Of a stretch of DNA of 64,000 nt, positions 39,594 through 48,815 are shown one piece after another. The DNA comes from Marinomonas primoryensis. Lineage in GTDB: Bacteria > Pseudomonadota > Gammaproteobacteria > Pseudomonadales > Marinomonadaceae. The notes beneath the pieces were generated by a model. That model had not been told where the DNA came from. It made no database searches and saw nothing but the letters and a program-made list of their open reading frames with translations. The translations under genes and the position numbers were made by a program. Position 1 is the stretch's first letter. Each line of letters begins with the position of its first letter. Location of the stretch: assembly GCF_013372285.1 (NCBI RefSeq), contig NZ_CP054301.1, forward strand, positions 351,001 through 415,000, given 5' to 3'.

Positions 39594-39828
39594 TATTTAG
39601 TTCTCAGAATGACTCATAAATACCTAATGCTATTATGAATGGGTCTTTTAATATATTTGAGTTTAAAGACACTTTAACGATACTTGGGTAAAAAGCCAAG
39701 CGGCGTTTTGATGAGGTAGGCGGTAGTTTCGAGAGAGAAACGATACTTGGCTTGGTGCCATGTGGAGAGGTTGTCGGGCTGAAGCCGTGACTTACATGAA
39801 AGCTTCGCTTTCAATAACCCCTCCCTAA

Positions 39829-39856
39829 CCCTCCCCTTGAAGAGAGAAGGGGAGGG
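39829..39856. repeat. CCCTCCCCTT/AAGGGGAGGG hairpin element
   Basis: A perfect 10-bp inverted repeat with 8-nt loop, preceded by CCCCTCCCTAACC. It resembles dispersed intergenic hairpins. It lies in the 330-bp geneless stretch 39594-39923 between the ATPase gene and pgi. Confidence 0.55.
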
Positions 39857-39868
39857 AACAGAGAAAGC

Positions 39869-39896
39869 AAAAACACCAGCCGAGGCTGGTGTTTTT
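39869..39896 (-). terminator. Intrinsic terminator after pgi (bidirectional form)
   Basis: AAAAACACCAGCC pairs with GGCTGGTGTTTTT around a minimal loop. On the minus strand it follows pgi and ends in T5. Confidence 0.9.
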
Positions 39897-39923
39897 ATTG
39901 GCGCTGTATGAAAGGTTGAGCTG

Positions 39924-41570
39924 TTAAGCTTGAGCTTTCTTGAACGCTTGGATCAGTGCTTGGGTAGAAGCATCCAGTGCGCTGTTGTCGCTGTCGCTAA
40001 CAAGGTGGTTGAAGATGTCGGTTCCCAATACTTTGCCAAGTTCGACGCCCCATTGGTCGAATGAGTTGATGCCCCAAATCGTGCCTTGTACAAAAGTACG
40101 GTGCTCGTAGAGGGCGATCAAGGCACCAACGGCCGCTGGTGTCATTTTATCCGTTAGTAGGGTGTTGCTTGGGCGGTTGCCTTTGATCACTTTGTGCGGT
40201 GCAATCTTGGCGATTTGCTCAGCTGTTGCACCGGCATCACGAAGTTCTTGCTGTGCTTGCTCAAGGGTTTTACCGACCATCAAGGCTTGCGACTGGCTTA
40301 GGCAGTTAGCAAACAATTGTGTGTGGTGTTCGCCAATTGGGTTGTGGCTTGCCAATGGGACAATGAAGTCCACAGGAACAAGGCGGGTGCCTTGATGCAA
40401 TAACTGGTGGTAAGCGTGTTGGCCGTTGGTGCCAGCGCCACCCCAAATGATGGGGCCGGTGTCGGTTTCTACACCGTCACCATTCAATAGTGTAGATTTA
40501 CCGTTACTTTCCATGTCGAGCTGTTGTATGTGAGCTGGCATGGCGCGTAGGTAGTGATCGTAAGGGATCAAGGCATGGGTTTGTGCGTTGTGGAAGTTGA
40601 TGTACCACACGCCAAGTGCGCCCATGATAACGGGGAGGTTTTCTTCAAACGGTGCGGTACGGAAATGCTCATCCATTTGGTGAGCGCCGTCTAGCAATTC
40701 ATAGAAGTTGTCCATGCCAACGGCAATTGCTACTGGCAAGCCAATCGCTGACCAAAGTGAGTAACGTCCGCCAACCCAATCCCACATTGGGAAGATGTTT
40801 TCTTCTGCCATACCAAAGGCAACGGCTTTTTTCACGTTCGAGCTAACGGCCGCGAAGTGTTTGCTTACTGACGCTTCAGACCCGCCATTGCTTAGGAACC
40901 AATCACGTGCTGCGTTGGCGTTAGATAAGGTTTCTAATGTACCAAAGGTTTTCGATGAGATAACAAAAACAGTGGTTTCTGGGTTCAGCTGTTTTAGCTT
41001 GCCGGTAATGTCAGAACCATCGATGTTGGCAACAAAGTGTACTTTGATGTCGTCTTTTTTGTACGGTGTCAGAGCTTCTGCAACCACTTTTGGCCCAAGG
41101 TAAGAGCCGCCAATGCCGATAGAAACTACATCCGTAATGGTTTTTCCGCTATGGCCTTTCCATTCGCCGCTGTGCAGTTGCGCAACAAATTTTTCCATTT
41201 GTTTTAGTGTGGTACGGACTTCTTCTAAGACGTTAACGCCATCCACCATGAGCGATTCTTGAGCTTGGCTAGCACGAAGGGCGATGTGCAAAACAGAGCG
41301 GTCTTCTGTGTTGTTGATGTGCGCGCCGCTGAACATACCTTTGATGGCATTTTCTAGTCCTGCTTCTTTTACGAGATCTGTGAGTAGAGATAAGGTTTTT
41401 TCGTTGGCGCGGTTTTTGGCGTAATCAAGAGTCCAGCCTGCCGCGTGAGTGGTGTATTTCTCAGCACGTTTTGGGTCTGCTTCAAACAAGGATTTCATAT
41501 CAACAGAGTTCATTTCTTGTTGGTGGTCGGCCAACTTTTTCCAAGCTGTTAGTTCTGTGGGTGAGCGCAT
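39924..41570 (-). CDS. pgi: Glucose-6-phosphate isomerase
   Basis: A 548-residue enzyme of normal length interconverting glucose-6-P and fructose-6-P. Motifs: [47 protein letters not shown], the catalytic Glu in MESNGKSTL and a Lys at [11 protein letters not shown]. Last gene of the pcnB-folK-panB-panC-pgi run, 27 bp after panC. Confidence 0.96.
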   Translation of the reverse strand: MRSPTELTAWKKLADHQQEMNSVDMKSLFEADPKRAEKYTTHAAGWTLDYAKNRANEKTLSLLTDLVKEAGLENAIKGMFSGAHINNTEDRSVLHIALRASQAQESLMVDGVNVLEEVRTTLKQMEKFVAQLHSGEWKGHSGKTITDVVSIGIGGSYLGPKVVAEALTPYKKDDIKVHFVANIDGSDITGKLKQLNPETTVFVISSKTFGTLETLSNANAARDWFLSNGGSEASVSKHFAAVSSNVKKAVAFGMAEENIFPMWDWVGGRYSLWSAIGLPVAIAVGMDNFYELLDGAHQMDEHFRTAPFEENLPVIMGALGVWYINFHNAQTHALIPYDHYLRAMPAHIQQLDMESNGKSTLLNGDGVETDTGPIIWGGAGTNGQHAYHQLLHQGTRLVPVDFIVPLASHNPIGEHHTQLFANCLSQSQALMVGKTLEQAQQELRDAGATAEQIAKIAPHKVIKGNRPSNTLLTDKMTPAAVGALIALYEHRTFVQGTIWGINSFDQWGVELGKVLGTDIFNHLVSDSDNSALDASTQALIQAFKKAQA

Positions 41571-41597
41571 TACAATCTCCCTCGGTCTTAAAGTGAG

Positions 41598-42449
41598 TTA
41601 AGCAAGTTCTACACGCAAGTTATCGATCAAGCGTGCGCTTCCTAGGTATGCCGCAGCCAAAATGACTAGGCTTTTCTCTTCCTCTGACGGTGTTTGCAAA
41701 TTATCTTGTGCGCGGATCTCGAAATAATCACGACGGAATCCAGCCGCTTCAAGCTTCTGTAGAGCTTGTTCGCGGATGTCCTCGTGACTCGCACTGTTTG
41801 TTATTAGGGCGTCTTTCGCCCATAACAAGGTTTGGTACATCGTCGGTGCGATGTGCCTTTCTTCTTTGGTTAAATAGCCATTGCGTGAACTCATAGCAAG
41901 GCCGTCGTCATTACGCGCAGTATCGATGCCGATCACTCGTACGTTAGAGCTTAGGTCTCGAACCATGTCTTCAATGACTTTTAATTGCTGAAAGTCTTTG
42001 TTGCCGAATATGGCACAGTCTGGCTGAACAATGTTAAACAATTTGGTCACTACGGTAGAGACACCAACAAAATGCCCTGGGCGTGATGCGCCACAAAGGA
42101 TATCGGATAGGCCAATGACTTCAATTTGAGTTTGGCTACGTTTGCCATCTGGGTACATTTCTAGGGCATCGGGTGCAAATAGATAATGACAGCCATTTGC
42201 TTGTAAGACGCGTTTGTCTTCTTCAAGCGTTTTTGGGTAGCGCTCTAGGTCTTCGTTTGCAGAAAACTGCATTGGATTAACAAAAATAGAGGAAACGATC
42301 ACATCGCCTTCTTCGGTAGCACGACGAATCAGTGACATGTGTCCGTCATGTAAGTTGCCCATGGTCGGCACAAAAATAATGCTTTTGTCTTGTAGGCGCT
42401 CTATTTTCAGGGCAGCACGAAGTTCGGCGATGGTGTGAAAAGTTTTCAT
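41598..42449 (-). CDS. panC: Pantothenate synthetase
   Basis: A 283-residue enzyme joining pantoate and beta-alanine with ATP. HIGH-type motif [21 protein letters not shown], and [16 protein letters not shown] are present. It overlaps panB by 4 bases. panD, which lies next in pseudomonads and supplies beta-alanine, is absent here; the pyrimidine breakdown region of this window also yields beta-alanine. Confidence 0.95.
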   Translation of the reverse strand: MKTFHTIAELRAALKIERLQDKSIIFVPTMGNLHDGHMSLIRRATEEGDVIVSSIFVNPMQFSANEDLERYPKTLEEDKRVLQANGCHYLFAPDALEMYPDGKRSQTQIEVIGLSDILCGASRPGHFVGVSTVVTKLFNIVQPDCAIFGNKDFQQLKVIEDMVRDLSSNVRVIGIDTARNDDGLAMSSRNGYLTKEERHIAPTMYQTLLWAKDALITNSASHEDIREQALQKLEAAGFRRDYFEIRAQDNLQTPSEEEKSLVILAAAYLGSARLIDNLRVELA

Positions 42450-43273
42450 TGTTTGAATCCGTGCTCTGGTCCTGGGAATGTCGTGTCTTTGACTTCTTTA
42501 ACATAGGCTTCAAAGGCTTCTGTGACATTACGGCCATCGGTTAAGAAGTTTTTGACGAACTTTGGTGTGTGGCCTAAGTTAATGCCGAGCATGTCGTGCA
42601 TTACCAAAACTTGGCCGTCAGTGTGGTGTCCAGCGCCTATGCCTATGGTCGGTACAGGAACGGCGTCGGTTAGTGTTTTACCAAGTTCGGTTGGGATGCA
42701 TTCGTAAAGCAAGATGTCAGCGCCTGCTTCAACCAGTTCAAGAGATTCTTTCAGTAATAAATCAGCGGATTCTTGGCTTTTGCCTTGAACTTTATAGCCG
42801 CCAAATTTATGCACAGACTGAGGGGTTAATCCTAAGTGGGCGCACACTGGAATGCCGCGTTGGCTTAATAGTCTTATAGTGTCGGCAAGCCAGCTTCCGC
42901 CTTCTAGTTTGACCATGCTCGCACCGGCTTGCATGAGTTTTGCGGCATTGTCGAGTGCTTGCTCAGGTTTGCTGTAACTCATGAACGACATGTCGGCTAG
43001 GATGAAGGCATTGGTGTTGCCTCGTTTCACGGCCGCTGTGTGATAGCACATGTCTTCAATAGTAACAGGAAGCGTGCTGTCTTGGCCTTGTATGACCATG
43101 CCTAAGGAATCACCAACAAGAATGGTTTCAACGCCAGCAACATTCATGACATTGGTGAATGACGCGTCATAGGATGTGAGGCAGGTGATTTTTTCTTTAT
43201 CAATTTTCATCTTTTTGAGAGTAGATAAAGTAACTGGCTTGGTAAGCTTTCTTTGTGAGTTATCTGAATACAT
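42446..43273 (-). CDS. panB: 3-methyl-2-oxobutanoate hydroxymethyltransferase
   Basis: A 275-residue TIM-barrel enzyme transferring a hydroxymethyl group to ketoisovalerate in pantothenate synthesis. [24 protein letters not shown] and the catalytic Glu in [10 protein letters not shown] are visible, with [15 protein letters not shown]. It lies 3 bases after folK. Confidence 0.95.
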   Translation of the reverse strand: MYSDNSQRKLTKPVTLSTLKKMKIDKEKITCLTSYDASFTNVMNVAGVETILVGDSLGMVIQGQDSTLPVTIEDMCYHTAAVKRGNTNAFILADMSFMSYSKPEQALDNAAKLMQAGASMVKLEGGSWLADTIRLLSQRGIPVCAHLGLTPQSVHKFGGYKVQGKSQESADLLLKESLELVEAGADILLYECIPTELGKTLTDAVPVPTIGIGAGHHTDGQVLVMHDMLGINLGHTPKFVKNFLTDGRNVTEAFEAYVKEVKDTTFPGPEHGFKQ

Positions 43274-43276
43274 AGT

Positions 43277-43762
43277 TTATTCTTCTTTGATAAGAACCAA
43301 ATCGCTGGTATCAAGTTGGTGTAACTGCTCGGTAACGGTTTTGCCATTTTCTAAGCGCATCTTAGGTGCAAGATCGTTGAGTGGTTTGATGACAAACCCT
43401 CTTTCTAGCATGTGGGTATGCGGTACAGTTAGTCGAGGTAATTGTATTTTTTCTGACCCGTACAATAACAGATCTAAATCAAGGGTGCGCGGACCCCAAT
43501 GGCGTTCTCTTACTCGGCGTTGAGCTTGTTCTATGCTTTGTAATATGTCGAGTAGAGCAATAGGGGTTAGGTCGGTTTCGAATGATGCGACGGCATTAAT
43601 GTAGTCTGGTTGATCTTGAGGACCAACGGGCTTGCTGCCGTAAATAGAAGAAACACGAAAAGCGTTTAAGCGATCGTGCTTCTTTAGGGTTTCAATGGCG
43701 CGATCAAGTTGCGCCATTGGGTTGTCAAGATTGCTGCCGAGGCCGATATAAGCTTGTATCAC
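43277..43762 (-). CDS. folK: 6-hydroxymethyl-dihydropterin pyrophosphokinase
   Basis: A 161-residue HPPK of the folate pathway: YIGLGSNLDNP at the start, SSIYGSKPVGPQDQPDYINAV and the RWGPRTLDLDLLLYG-type motif (RHWGPRTLDLDLLLYG). The start is a GTG at 43762. Follows pcnB by 11 bases. Confidence 0.94.
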   Translation of the reverse strand: MIQAYIGLGSNLDNPMAQLDRAIETLKKHDRLNAFRVSSIYGSKPVGPQDQPDYINAVASFETDLTPIALLDILQSIEQAQRRVRERHWGPRTLDLDLLLYGSEKIQLPRLTVPHTHMLERGFVIKPLNDLAPKMRLENGKTVTEQLHQLDTSDLVLIKEE

Positions 43763-43773
43763 AGCGCATCCTC

Positions 43774-45228
43774 TTATTCGTCAGATGTTTCGCTTGGCGT
43801 GTTTGCACTTATGCTATTGCCATTACTTTTTCTGCGACGACGTGGGCGGCGTTTTTTTGGGCCTTCTTTGTCGTTGGCGTGAGTATCAATGTTTTTGATG
43901 AGCTCTCTTTGCTGGCTTTCTGAACCATGCTGAAAAGCTTCCCACCAGTCACCTAGGCCATCCAATTTTGTGCCGCTGAGTTCTCTGATTAATAAGAAAT
44001 CAAATCCAGCGCGGAAGCGAGGGTGTTCTAGTAGTAAAAAGGCACGTTTCCCATAGCGTTTTGGGAGTCTATATTGCATGTCCCAAATTTCACGCATGGG
44101 TGTTGAAAATCGTCGTGGAATGGCGGTCGATGCGACTTGATTGTCTAATACCATGTTCGCAGCTTGGTGCAGTGCGGGTGTCGCTGGCATGCCTTGCGCT
44201 TGAAATTCATCATGGCGTAACGCGACGCTTGGCCACAGTAGTACAGCGTATAAAAAGTAAGGTGCTGTCGTTTTGCCGCTTTGTATGCGATCGTCTGTGT
44301 TTTTTAGGCCTTGAAGGATAAAGGCTTCCGGATCGATATCATCGCGTTTCCAGCCGCTTTTAAGTAAAGCGTCAGTGTCGGGAAATAAATAACGAAATAG
44401 ACCATATTGGCGGAGTAAAGCAAAGGTTTGGATACCGTTGCCGCTGCCCATAAGTTTTAACACTTCTTCGAAAAGGCGCGCTGGCGGAATATGGTCTAGC
44501 AGGTGCGCCATTTCTTTGATCGGTGCCGCTGTTTTGGCTTCAAGTTCAAAGCCGAGCTTTCCGGCGAAGCGAATCGCACGCAACATACGCACAGGATCTT
44601 CTTGATAGCGCTGACGAGCGTCACCAATAATACGAATCTGTTTGTCTTCTATGTCTTTTAGGCCACCGCAGTAATCGTGAATACTGAAATCTTGAACATT
44701 GTAATACAGCGCGTTAAAAGTGAAGTCGCGGCGTTCTGCGTCTTCTTCAATACTGCCGTACACGTTGTCGCGTAATACAATGCCATGGGCAGATCGCGCG
44801 GAGTCTTTACCTTTTAGAGATTCTTGTGGCTGCTGCTTTTCGCTGTCATCGTCTTGGGATGCGCCCGCTCTAAATGTAGAGACTTCAATAATTTCACGAC
44901 CAAAGGTCACATGAACCAATTTGAACCGACGACCAATGAGTCTTGAGTTAGAAAAAATGGTGTGAACTTCTTCGGGTGTCGCGTTGGTTACGACATCAAA
45001 GTCTTTTGGCTCAATACCGATGAGGTGGTCTCGAACGCAGCCGCCGACAAGGTAAGCGTCATAGCCAGCTTTATTTAGGCGATATAATACTTTTACGGCA
45101 TTGGGGCTTAAATTTTGGCGAGATAAGCTGTGATCGCTGCGAGGGATGATAATAGGGTAAGTCTGAGCCTGTGGTGAGGCAAACAGAGAGGTAGCTTTAC
45201 GTACCAGAGATTTTAATCCTGTAAGCAT
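43774..45228 (-). CDS. pcnB: Poly(A) polymerase I
   Basis: A 484-residue nucleotidyltransferase that adds poly(A) tails to RNA and promotes decay. The AYLVGGCVRDHLIG and PKDFDVVTNATPEEVH catalytic motifs, RRDFTFNALYYN and RMLRAIRFAGKLGF are all present. The C-terminus is basic (KKRRPRRRRKSN), as usual for the RNA-binding tail. First gene of the pcnB-pgi run. Confidence 0.95.
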   Translation of the reverse strand: MLTGLKSLVRKATSLFASPQAQTYPIIIPRSDHSLSRQNLSPNAVKVLYRLNKAGYDAYLVGGCVRDHLIGIEPKDFDVVTNATPEEVHTIFSNSRLIGRRFKLVHVTFGREIIEVSTFRAGASQDDDSEKQQPQESLKGKDSARSAHGIVLRDNVYGSIEEDAERRDFTFNALYYNVQDFSIHDYCGGLKDIEDKQIRIIGDARQRYQEDPVRMLRAIRFAGKLGFELEAKTAAPIKEMAHLLDHIPPARLFEEVLKLMGSGNGIQTFALLRQYGLFRYLFPDTDALLKSGWKRDDIDPEAFILQGLKNTDDRIQSGKTTAPYFLYAVLLWPSVALRHDEFQAQGMPATPALHQAANMVLDNQVASTAIPRRFSTPMREIWDMQYRLPKRYGKRAFLLLEHPRFRAGFDFLLIRELSGTKLDGLGDWWEAFQHGSESQQRELIKNIDTHANDKEGPKKRRPRRRRKSNGNSISANTPSETSDE

Positions 45229-45349
45229 TAGACAACAAATTTTAAAGTTAACGATAAAGACATTCTACACGTGATGGACTTAAAGTTACACGAATAATGG
45301 CCATGTATGAGGTAATATGAACTAATTTGGTGTGTTGAAGTAGAAGAGA

Positions 45350-45669
45350 ATGTGAAGCGATTAATTATTTACTTATCAGTAAATAAAATAATCGCTTTGG
45401 ATACATGAAGATACTAGTTCCGAAAACAAAGTGGGTGCTGCTTCTGCAGTTCTACTCAGGTTTTATTTTTATTATTGCATCGTTTTCATCGCCCTAAGGC
45501 TTGCATATCTAAAAAGATCAATTATCCAAAGCGATTTTCCATCCATGACCTCAAATTTTTATTTTTATTTGAAGAGGTCACAGTGTTCCTACTTGTTATT
45601 TTTATTGTTAAGAACCTACATACGACGATTAACTTATTTTTATTCTTGGTCAATCTTATTATCGTTGTA
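45350..45669 (-). ncRNA. Candidate CrcZ-like Hfq-binding small RNA
   Basis: The 564-bp spacer 45229-45792 between cbrB and pcnB, the crcZ position in pseudomonads, has no credible ORF. On the minus strand, downstream of a sigma-54-type promoter, are four A-rich (ARN)n motifs sharing AATAAAAATAA at 45633-45648, 45592-45609, 45552-45570 and 45460-45476. The first three sit in loops of hairpins 45627-45655 (7 bp, one G-U), 45585-45615 (6 bp) and 45546-45580 (7 bp, perfect). A 14-nt complementary pair (45390-45403 with 45524-45537) and a long terminal hairpin near 45357-45395 complete it. The 3' end is estimated. Confidence 0.6.
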
Positions 45670-45678
45670 CCATCTATA

Positions 45679-45697
45679 AGGCATTTGTTGTGCCAAA
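45679..45697 (-). promoter_or_regulatory. Sigma-54 promoter driving the candidate small RNA
   Basis: On the minus strand: TTGGCACAACAAATGCC, with GG and GC separated by exactly 10 bases, matches the -24/-12 consensus TGGCAC-N5-TTGC except for one base. The predicted start is near 45669. Two direct GTAAC repeats about 100 bp upstream (45792-45796 and 45806-45810) could be an activator site. Confidence 0.65.
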
Positions 45698-45792
45698 AAC
45701 AATAAAGTGCTGATTTTGTTAAGGTTTGAGAAAATACTGTACACTTTTTTTACAATATTGCGTTATTTTTTTGGGTATTTTAGTATCAAGTG

Positions 45793-47205
45793 TTACTTTT
45801 CTGCTGTTACTTTTTTGGGTATAGCGAGTTTTTGTCGTCTTTCCCATAGACTTTTTCTTGATATGCCCAAAGAATGTGCAAGTTGTGTTTCCGTCATCTT
45901 GTGTTGGTGCGAGAGTACGAAATGTTTGAAGTAATCGTCTAGCGTTGTCCCCACTAAGTTTTTGTTATCGGTGTCCGACATTGGTGAATGGTTTGTCGTG
46001 TTGTTTGGGGGTTGCTGACTGGCAAGTTTGAGATTGGCAGCTTCTATTTTTTCAGGAGGGCTGAGAATAACGGCTCTTTCTATGGCGTTTTCAAGCTCTC
46101 GTACGTTGCCGGGCCAGCGATGTGAGCGAATGGCTTTATCGAAAGTCTTGGTATAGTTGCAAATTGGTTTGCTGTGTTTTTGGCAGGCTTTCTCCAAGAG
46201 TATTTTTGCTAACATCGAGATGTCGTCACCTCTGTCTCTTAGGGGGGGAAGTAGTAGTTCCATGACATAAAGACGATAGTATAGATCTTCTCGAAAAAGC
46301 CCTTGTTGGATCATGTCGGTTAAATTTCTATGGGTTGCTGTAATTAATCGAATGTCTACTTTGGTTGATTGGGTGGCACCCACTTTACGTATTTCGCCTT
46401 CTTGAAGTACGCGTAATAGTCTCGCTTGCGCTTCTAGTGGTAGTTCGCCTATCTCGTCGAGAAATAAGGTGCCTTTGTCAGCGGCGTAAATTAGGCCGTC
46501 ATGGGATGAGTTGGCGCCGGTAAATGCGCCTTTCTCATGACCGAAAAGCTCTGATTCAATGAGGTTTTCGGGGATGGCGGCACAGTTAACGCTGATGATG
46601 GGATGATTGTGGCGCTGGCTTAAGTTGTGCAGTGCTTTTGCGACCAGTTCTTTACCTGTTCCAGACTCGCCGCGAATCAATACCGTTACATCGGTTCCTG
46701 CTATTTTTCTCATATCGCTAAATAGGCTTTGCATTGGAGGGCATTGCCCAATAATTCCGCTTCCTTGTGTGCCGAGCGTTAATCTTTCTTCTTTTGCGGT
46801 GTTGGAAAAATACACCTGTGGTGTTTGGTCTTGAGTGGAGGCTGGATCAGGGTGGTCGTTTTGTTCTAGTGCATTTACTACGTGTTTGAGTAGTGTTTCG
46901 GAATCAGTTGGCAGGGGAAGGTAATACGCTGCCCCCTGCGCCATGCTGTTGATTCCTATACTAAGGCTAGGCTTTGCATCAAGGATAATGCGATGCGGGG
47001 CGCTAGGGAGCTCTGCGCTGCTGGCTTCTATATGATTGATAGCTTCTTGGTCAATAAGGAGTAGGTGAAACTCAGACAGTTCATAGTATTTATTGGCTTG
47101 TTCTAATGTGTTGCTGATGTTTACTTGAAAGCCATACCGGGATAGCCACTTTTCGGACTCTTTAAGTGGGGAATTATCTGGGCAAATGATCATAATGCTG
47201 TGCAT
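45793..47205 (-). CDS. cbrB: Sigma-54-dependent activator, CbrB-like
   Basis: A 470-residue enhancer-binding protein. The N-terminal receiver-like domain keeps Asp10 and Asp52 but the invariant Lys of the KP motif is Leu98 (YYLPLPTD). The central AAA+ domain has Walker A GESGTGKELVAKAL, the GAFTGA sigma-54 contact loop and Walker B GTLFLDEIGELP. A Fis-type HTH ends it (LAHSLGISRKSLWERRQKL). By position (gluQ-[cbrA]-cbrB-pcnB) it corresponds to CbrB, the carbon/nitrogen-balance regulator of pseudomonads, but no cbrA sensor gene is present. Confidence 0.8.
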   Translation of the reverse strand: MHSIMIICPDNSPLKESEKWLSRYGFQVNISNTLEQANKYYELSEFHLLLIDQEAINHIEASSAELPSAPHRIILDAKPSLSIGINSMAQGAAYYLPLPTDSETLLKHVVNALEQNDHPDPASTQDQTPQVYFSNTAKEERLTLGTQGSGIIGQCPPMQSLFSDMRKIAGTDVTVLIRGESGTGKELVAKALHNLSQRHNHPIISVNCAAIPENLIESELFGHEKGAFTGANSSHDGLIYAADKGTLFLDEIGELPLEAQARLLRVLQEGEIRKVGATQSTKVDIRLITATHRNLTDMIQQGLFREDLYYRLYVMELLLPPLRDRGDDISMLAKILLEKACQKHSKPICNYTKTFDKAIRSHRWPGNVRELENAIERAVILSPPEKIEAANLKLASQQPPNNTTNHSPMSDTDNKNLVGTTLDDYFKHFVLSHQHKMTETQLAHSLGISRKSLWERRQKLAIPKKVTAEK

Positions 47206-47304
47206 GAATTGTCACCTCTTGTAACTAGTGTAACGATTATACATACAGAAGCTTGCTGGTCGAGATGTACCGATACTGAATTTTGTGAAGTGCAGAAAGG
47301 TGGT

Positions 47305-48183
47305 TTAGATGAAGTGTAGATCTTGTTCTTCTAAAGACAGGTGTTTCATTCTCTTCAGTTTGTTTGGATCCCATGCCTCGATAGCTAATGATAATGCCTC
47401 AGCGATGGATGGTGGTGATACAAGGTCGATCTTTAGATAATGCAGCGCGCGCAGAAGTGTCGATAAATTATTGTCCTGAATCGGTTTGGCGTGATTCTGT
47501 TTGCTTATTTTATCGCCTGAGTGATTGGTAATAAGAGGGATGTGGCAGATGCTTGGCGGCGTCCATCCAAACAAATGGTAAAGATGGAGTTGCTGAGCGG
47601 TGGTGTCGATTAAATCCGCACCTCTGACTAGGTGAGTTATGTTTTGCTGGTGATCGTCGATTACCACAGCCAGTTGATAAGAAAAATAGCCATCTTTTCT
47701 TTTTAGCACAGGGCAGTTGTTTTTCAAATCGTCAGTAAAATGCAGTGTACCCTGAATGTTATCTTGGCATTGATAGGTCGCCAGGCTGGCTTTTAATCGC
47801 CATGAGTGTGGCTGGTCTAACGAGCTTTCACACACAAATGGGTGATTGCCATTATGTTGAGCGAGAGATTGGCGTGTGCAGTTGCATGGAAATATCGCCT
47901 GCTGTTTTCTGAGTGCAGAGAGTCGCTGTTCATACATTTCAGTATGCTGGCTTTGAACTCGAACTGTTTCGTCAGAAAATAGGTGGTAACTATTTAGGGT
48001 GTCGGTGATTTGCTTGGAGAAACTGGTTTTACAGCGTGTTCCATCAACATCTTCGATGCGAATGATCCACTTGCCGTGATGTTTTTTCGCATCCAAATAA
48101 CTCGCTAATGCACTGACTAGCGAGCCAAAATGGAGTGGGCCGGTTGGCGAAGGAGCAAAACGGCCGCGATAGAGGCTATACAT
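47305..48183 (-). CDS. gluQ: Glutamyl-Q tRNA(Asp) synthetase
   Basis: A 292-residue truncated GluRS paralogue that attaches glutamate to queuosine in tRNA-Asp. The catalytic GRFAPSPTGPLHFGSLVSALASY and the KMSKS-equivalent GDKISKQN are present, and the anticodon-binding domain is absent as expected. ATG 48183 gives the family N-terminus; the longer frame to 48273 would run into dksA. Confidence 0.93.
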   Translation of the reverse strand: MYSLYRGRFAPSPTGPLHFGSLVSALASYLDAKKHHGKWIIRIEDVDGTRCKTSFSKQITDTLNSYHLFSDETVRVQSQHTEMYEQRLSALRKQQAIFPCNCTRQSLAQHNGNHPFVCESSLDQPHSWRLKASLATYQCQDNIQGTLHFTDDLKNNCPVLKRKDGYFSYQLAVVIDDHQQNITHLVRGADLIDTTAQQLHLYHLFGWTPPSICHIPLITNHSGDKISKQNHAKPIQDNNLSTLLRALHYLKIDLVSPPSIAEALSLAIEAWDPNKLKRMKHLSLEEQDLHFI

Positions 48184-48223
48184 CGGGTTGGCGTGATTAG
48201 ACACTGCGGTTAAGCACTGAACA

Positions 48224-48664
48224 TCAGCCGCCGATTTGTCTCTCTTTGATCTCAGCCAGTGTTTTGCAATCAATGCACATGGTGGCTGTTGGGCGAGCTT
48301 CTAAGCGGCGAATGCCGATTTCGATGCCACACTCTTCACAGTAGCCATAATCGTCTGCATCGATCAATTCTACAGTCTGAGAGATTTTCTTAACCAGTTT
48401 ACGTTCGCGATCTCGAGCGCGAAGTTCTAGGCTGAATTCTTCCTCCTGACTGGCTCGATCATTTGGATCGGCATAGTTCACGGCCTCTTCTTTAAGGTGG
48501 TGAACAGTACGGTCAACCTCTTCCATAAGGTTTTGTTTCCAGTTGAGTAGGATGCTCTTAAAGTGCGCCAACTGGTTCTCGTTCATGTATTCTTCGCCAT
48601 CCTTAGCAACATAAGGAGTGAAGTCTTTCATTAATGAATCAGGGTTCATTTTTGGCATACGCAT
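48224..48664 (-). CDS. dksA: RNA polymerase-binding factor DksA
   Basis: A 146-residue factor that works with ppGpp at rRNA and biosynthetic promoters. Coiled coil with the acidic tip DPNDRASQEEEF and a four-Cys zinc finger (YCEECG ... MCIDCK). Located 40 bp before gluQ, the usual order. Confidence 0.95.
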   Translation of the reverse strand: MRMPKMNPDSLMKDFTPYVAKDGEEYMNENQLAHFKSILLNWKQNLMEEVDRTVHHLKEEAVNYADPNDRASQEEEFSLELRARDRERKLVKKISQTVELIDADDYGYCEECGIEIGIRRLEARPTATMCIDCKTLAEIKERQIGG

Positions 48665-48815
48665 TGCCTCACTTCGCAGGTTTCCATTGTGGTAACCTGT
48701 AAACGATAAAATTAGGTGGTTTATTTTCGGCCGGAAACTTACCAGATAATGTGATGGTTAACCACATTTTTTGCGCAAAATGTCACGAAATTTTGAATTA
48801 GGTAGAGAAAGCGGG

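Noticed and set aside
39829..39856. CCCTCCCC hairpin as the pgi terminator or as part of a mobile element
   Set aside because: It lacks a T-run and a better terminator lies closer to pgi; no transposase or terminal repeats were seen, so it is listed only as a hairpin repeat.
45431..45934. Three overlapping plus-strand frames of 75-82 codons between pcnB and cbrB
   Set aside because: Composition is Phe/Tyr/Leu-rich because the opposite strand carries A-rich RNA motifs; they overlap each other and the cbrB gene and lack ribosome sites.
48183..48273. N-terminal 30-residue extension of GluQ
   Set aside because: It would overlap the end of dksA and has no family counterpart; the ATG at 48183 gives the standard start.
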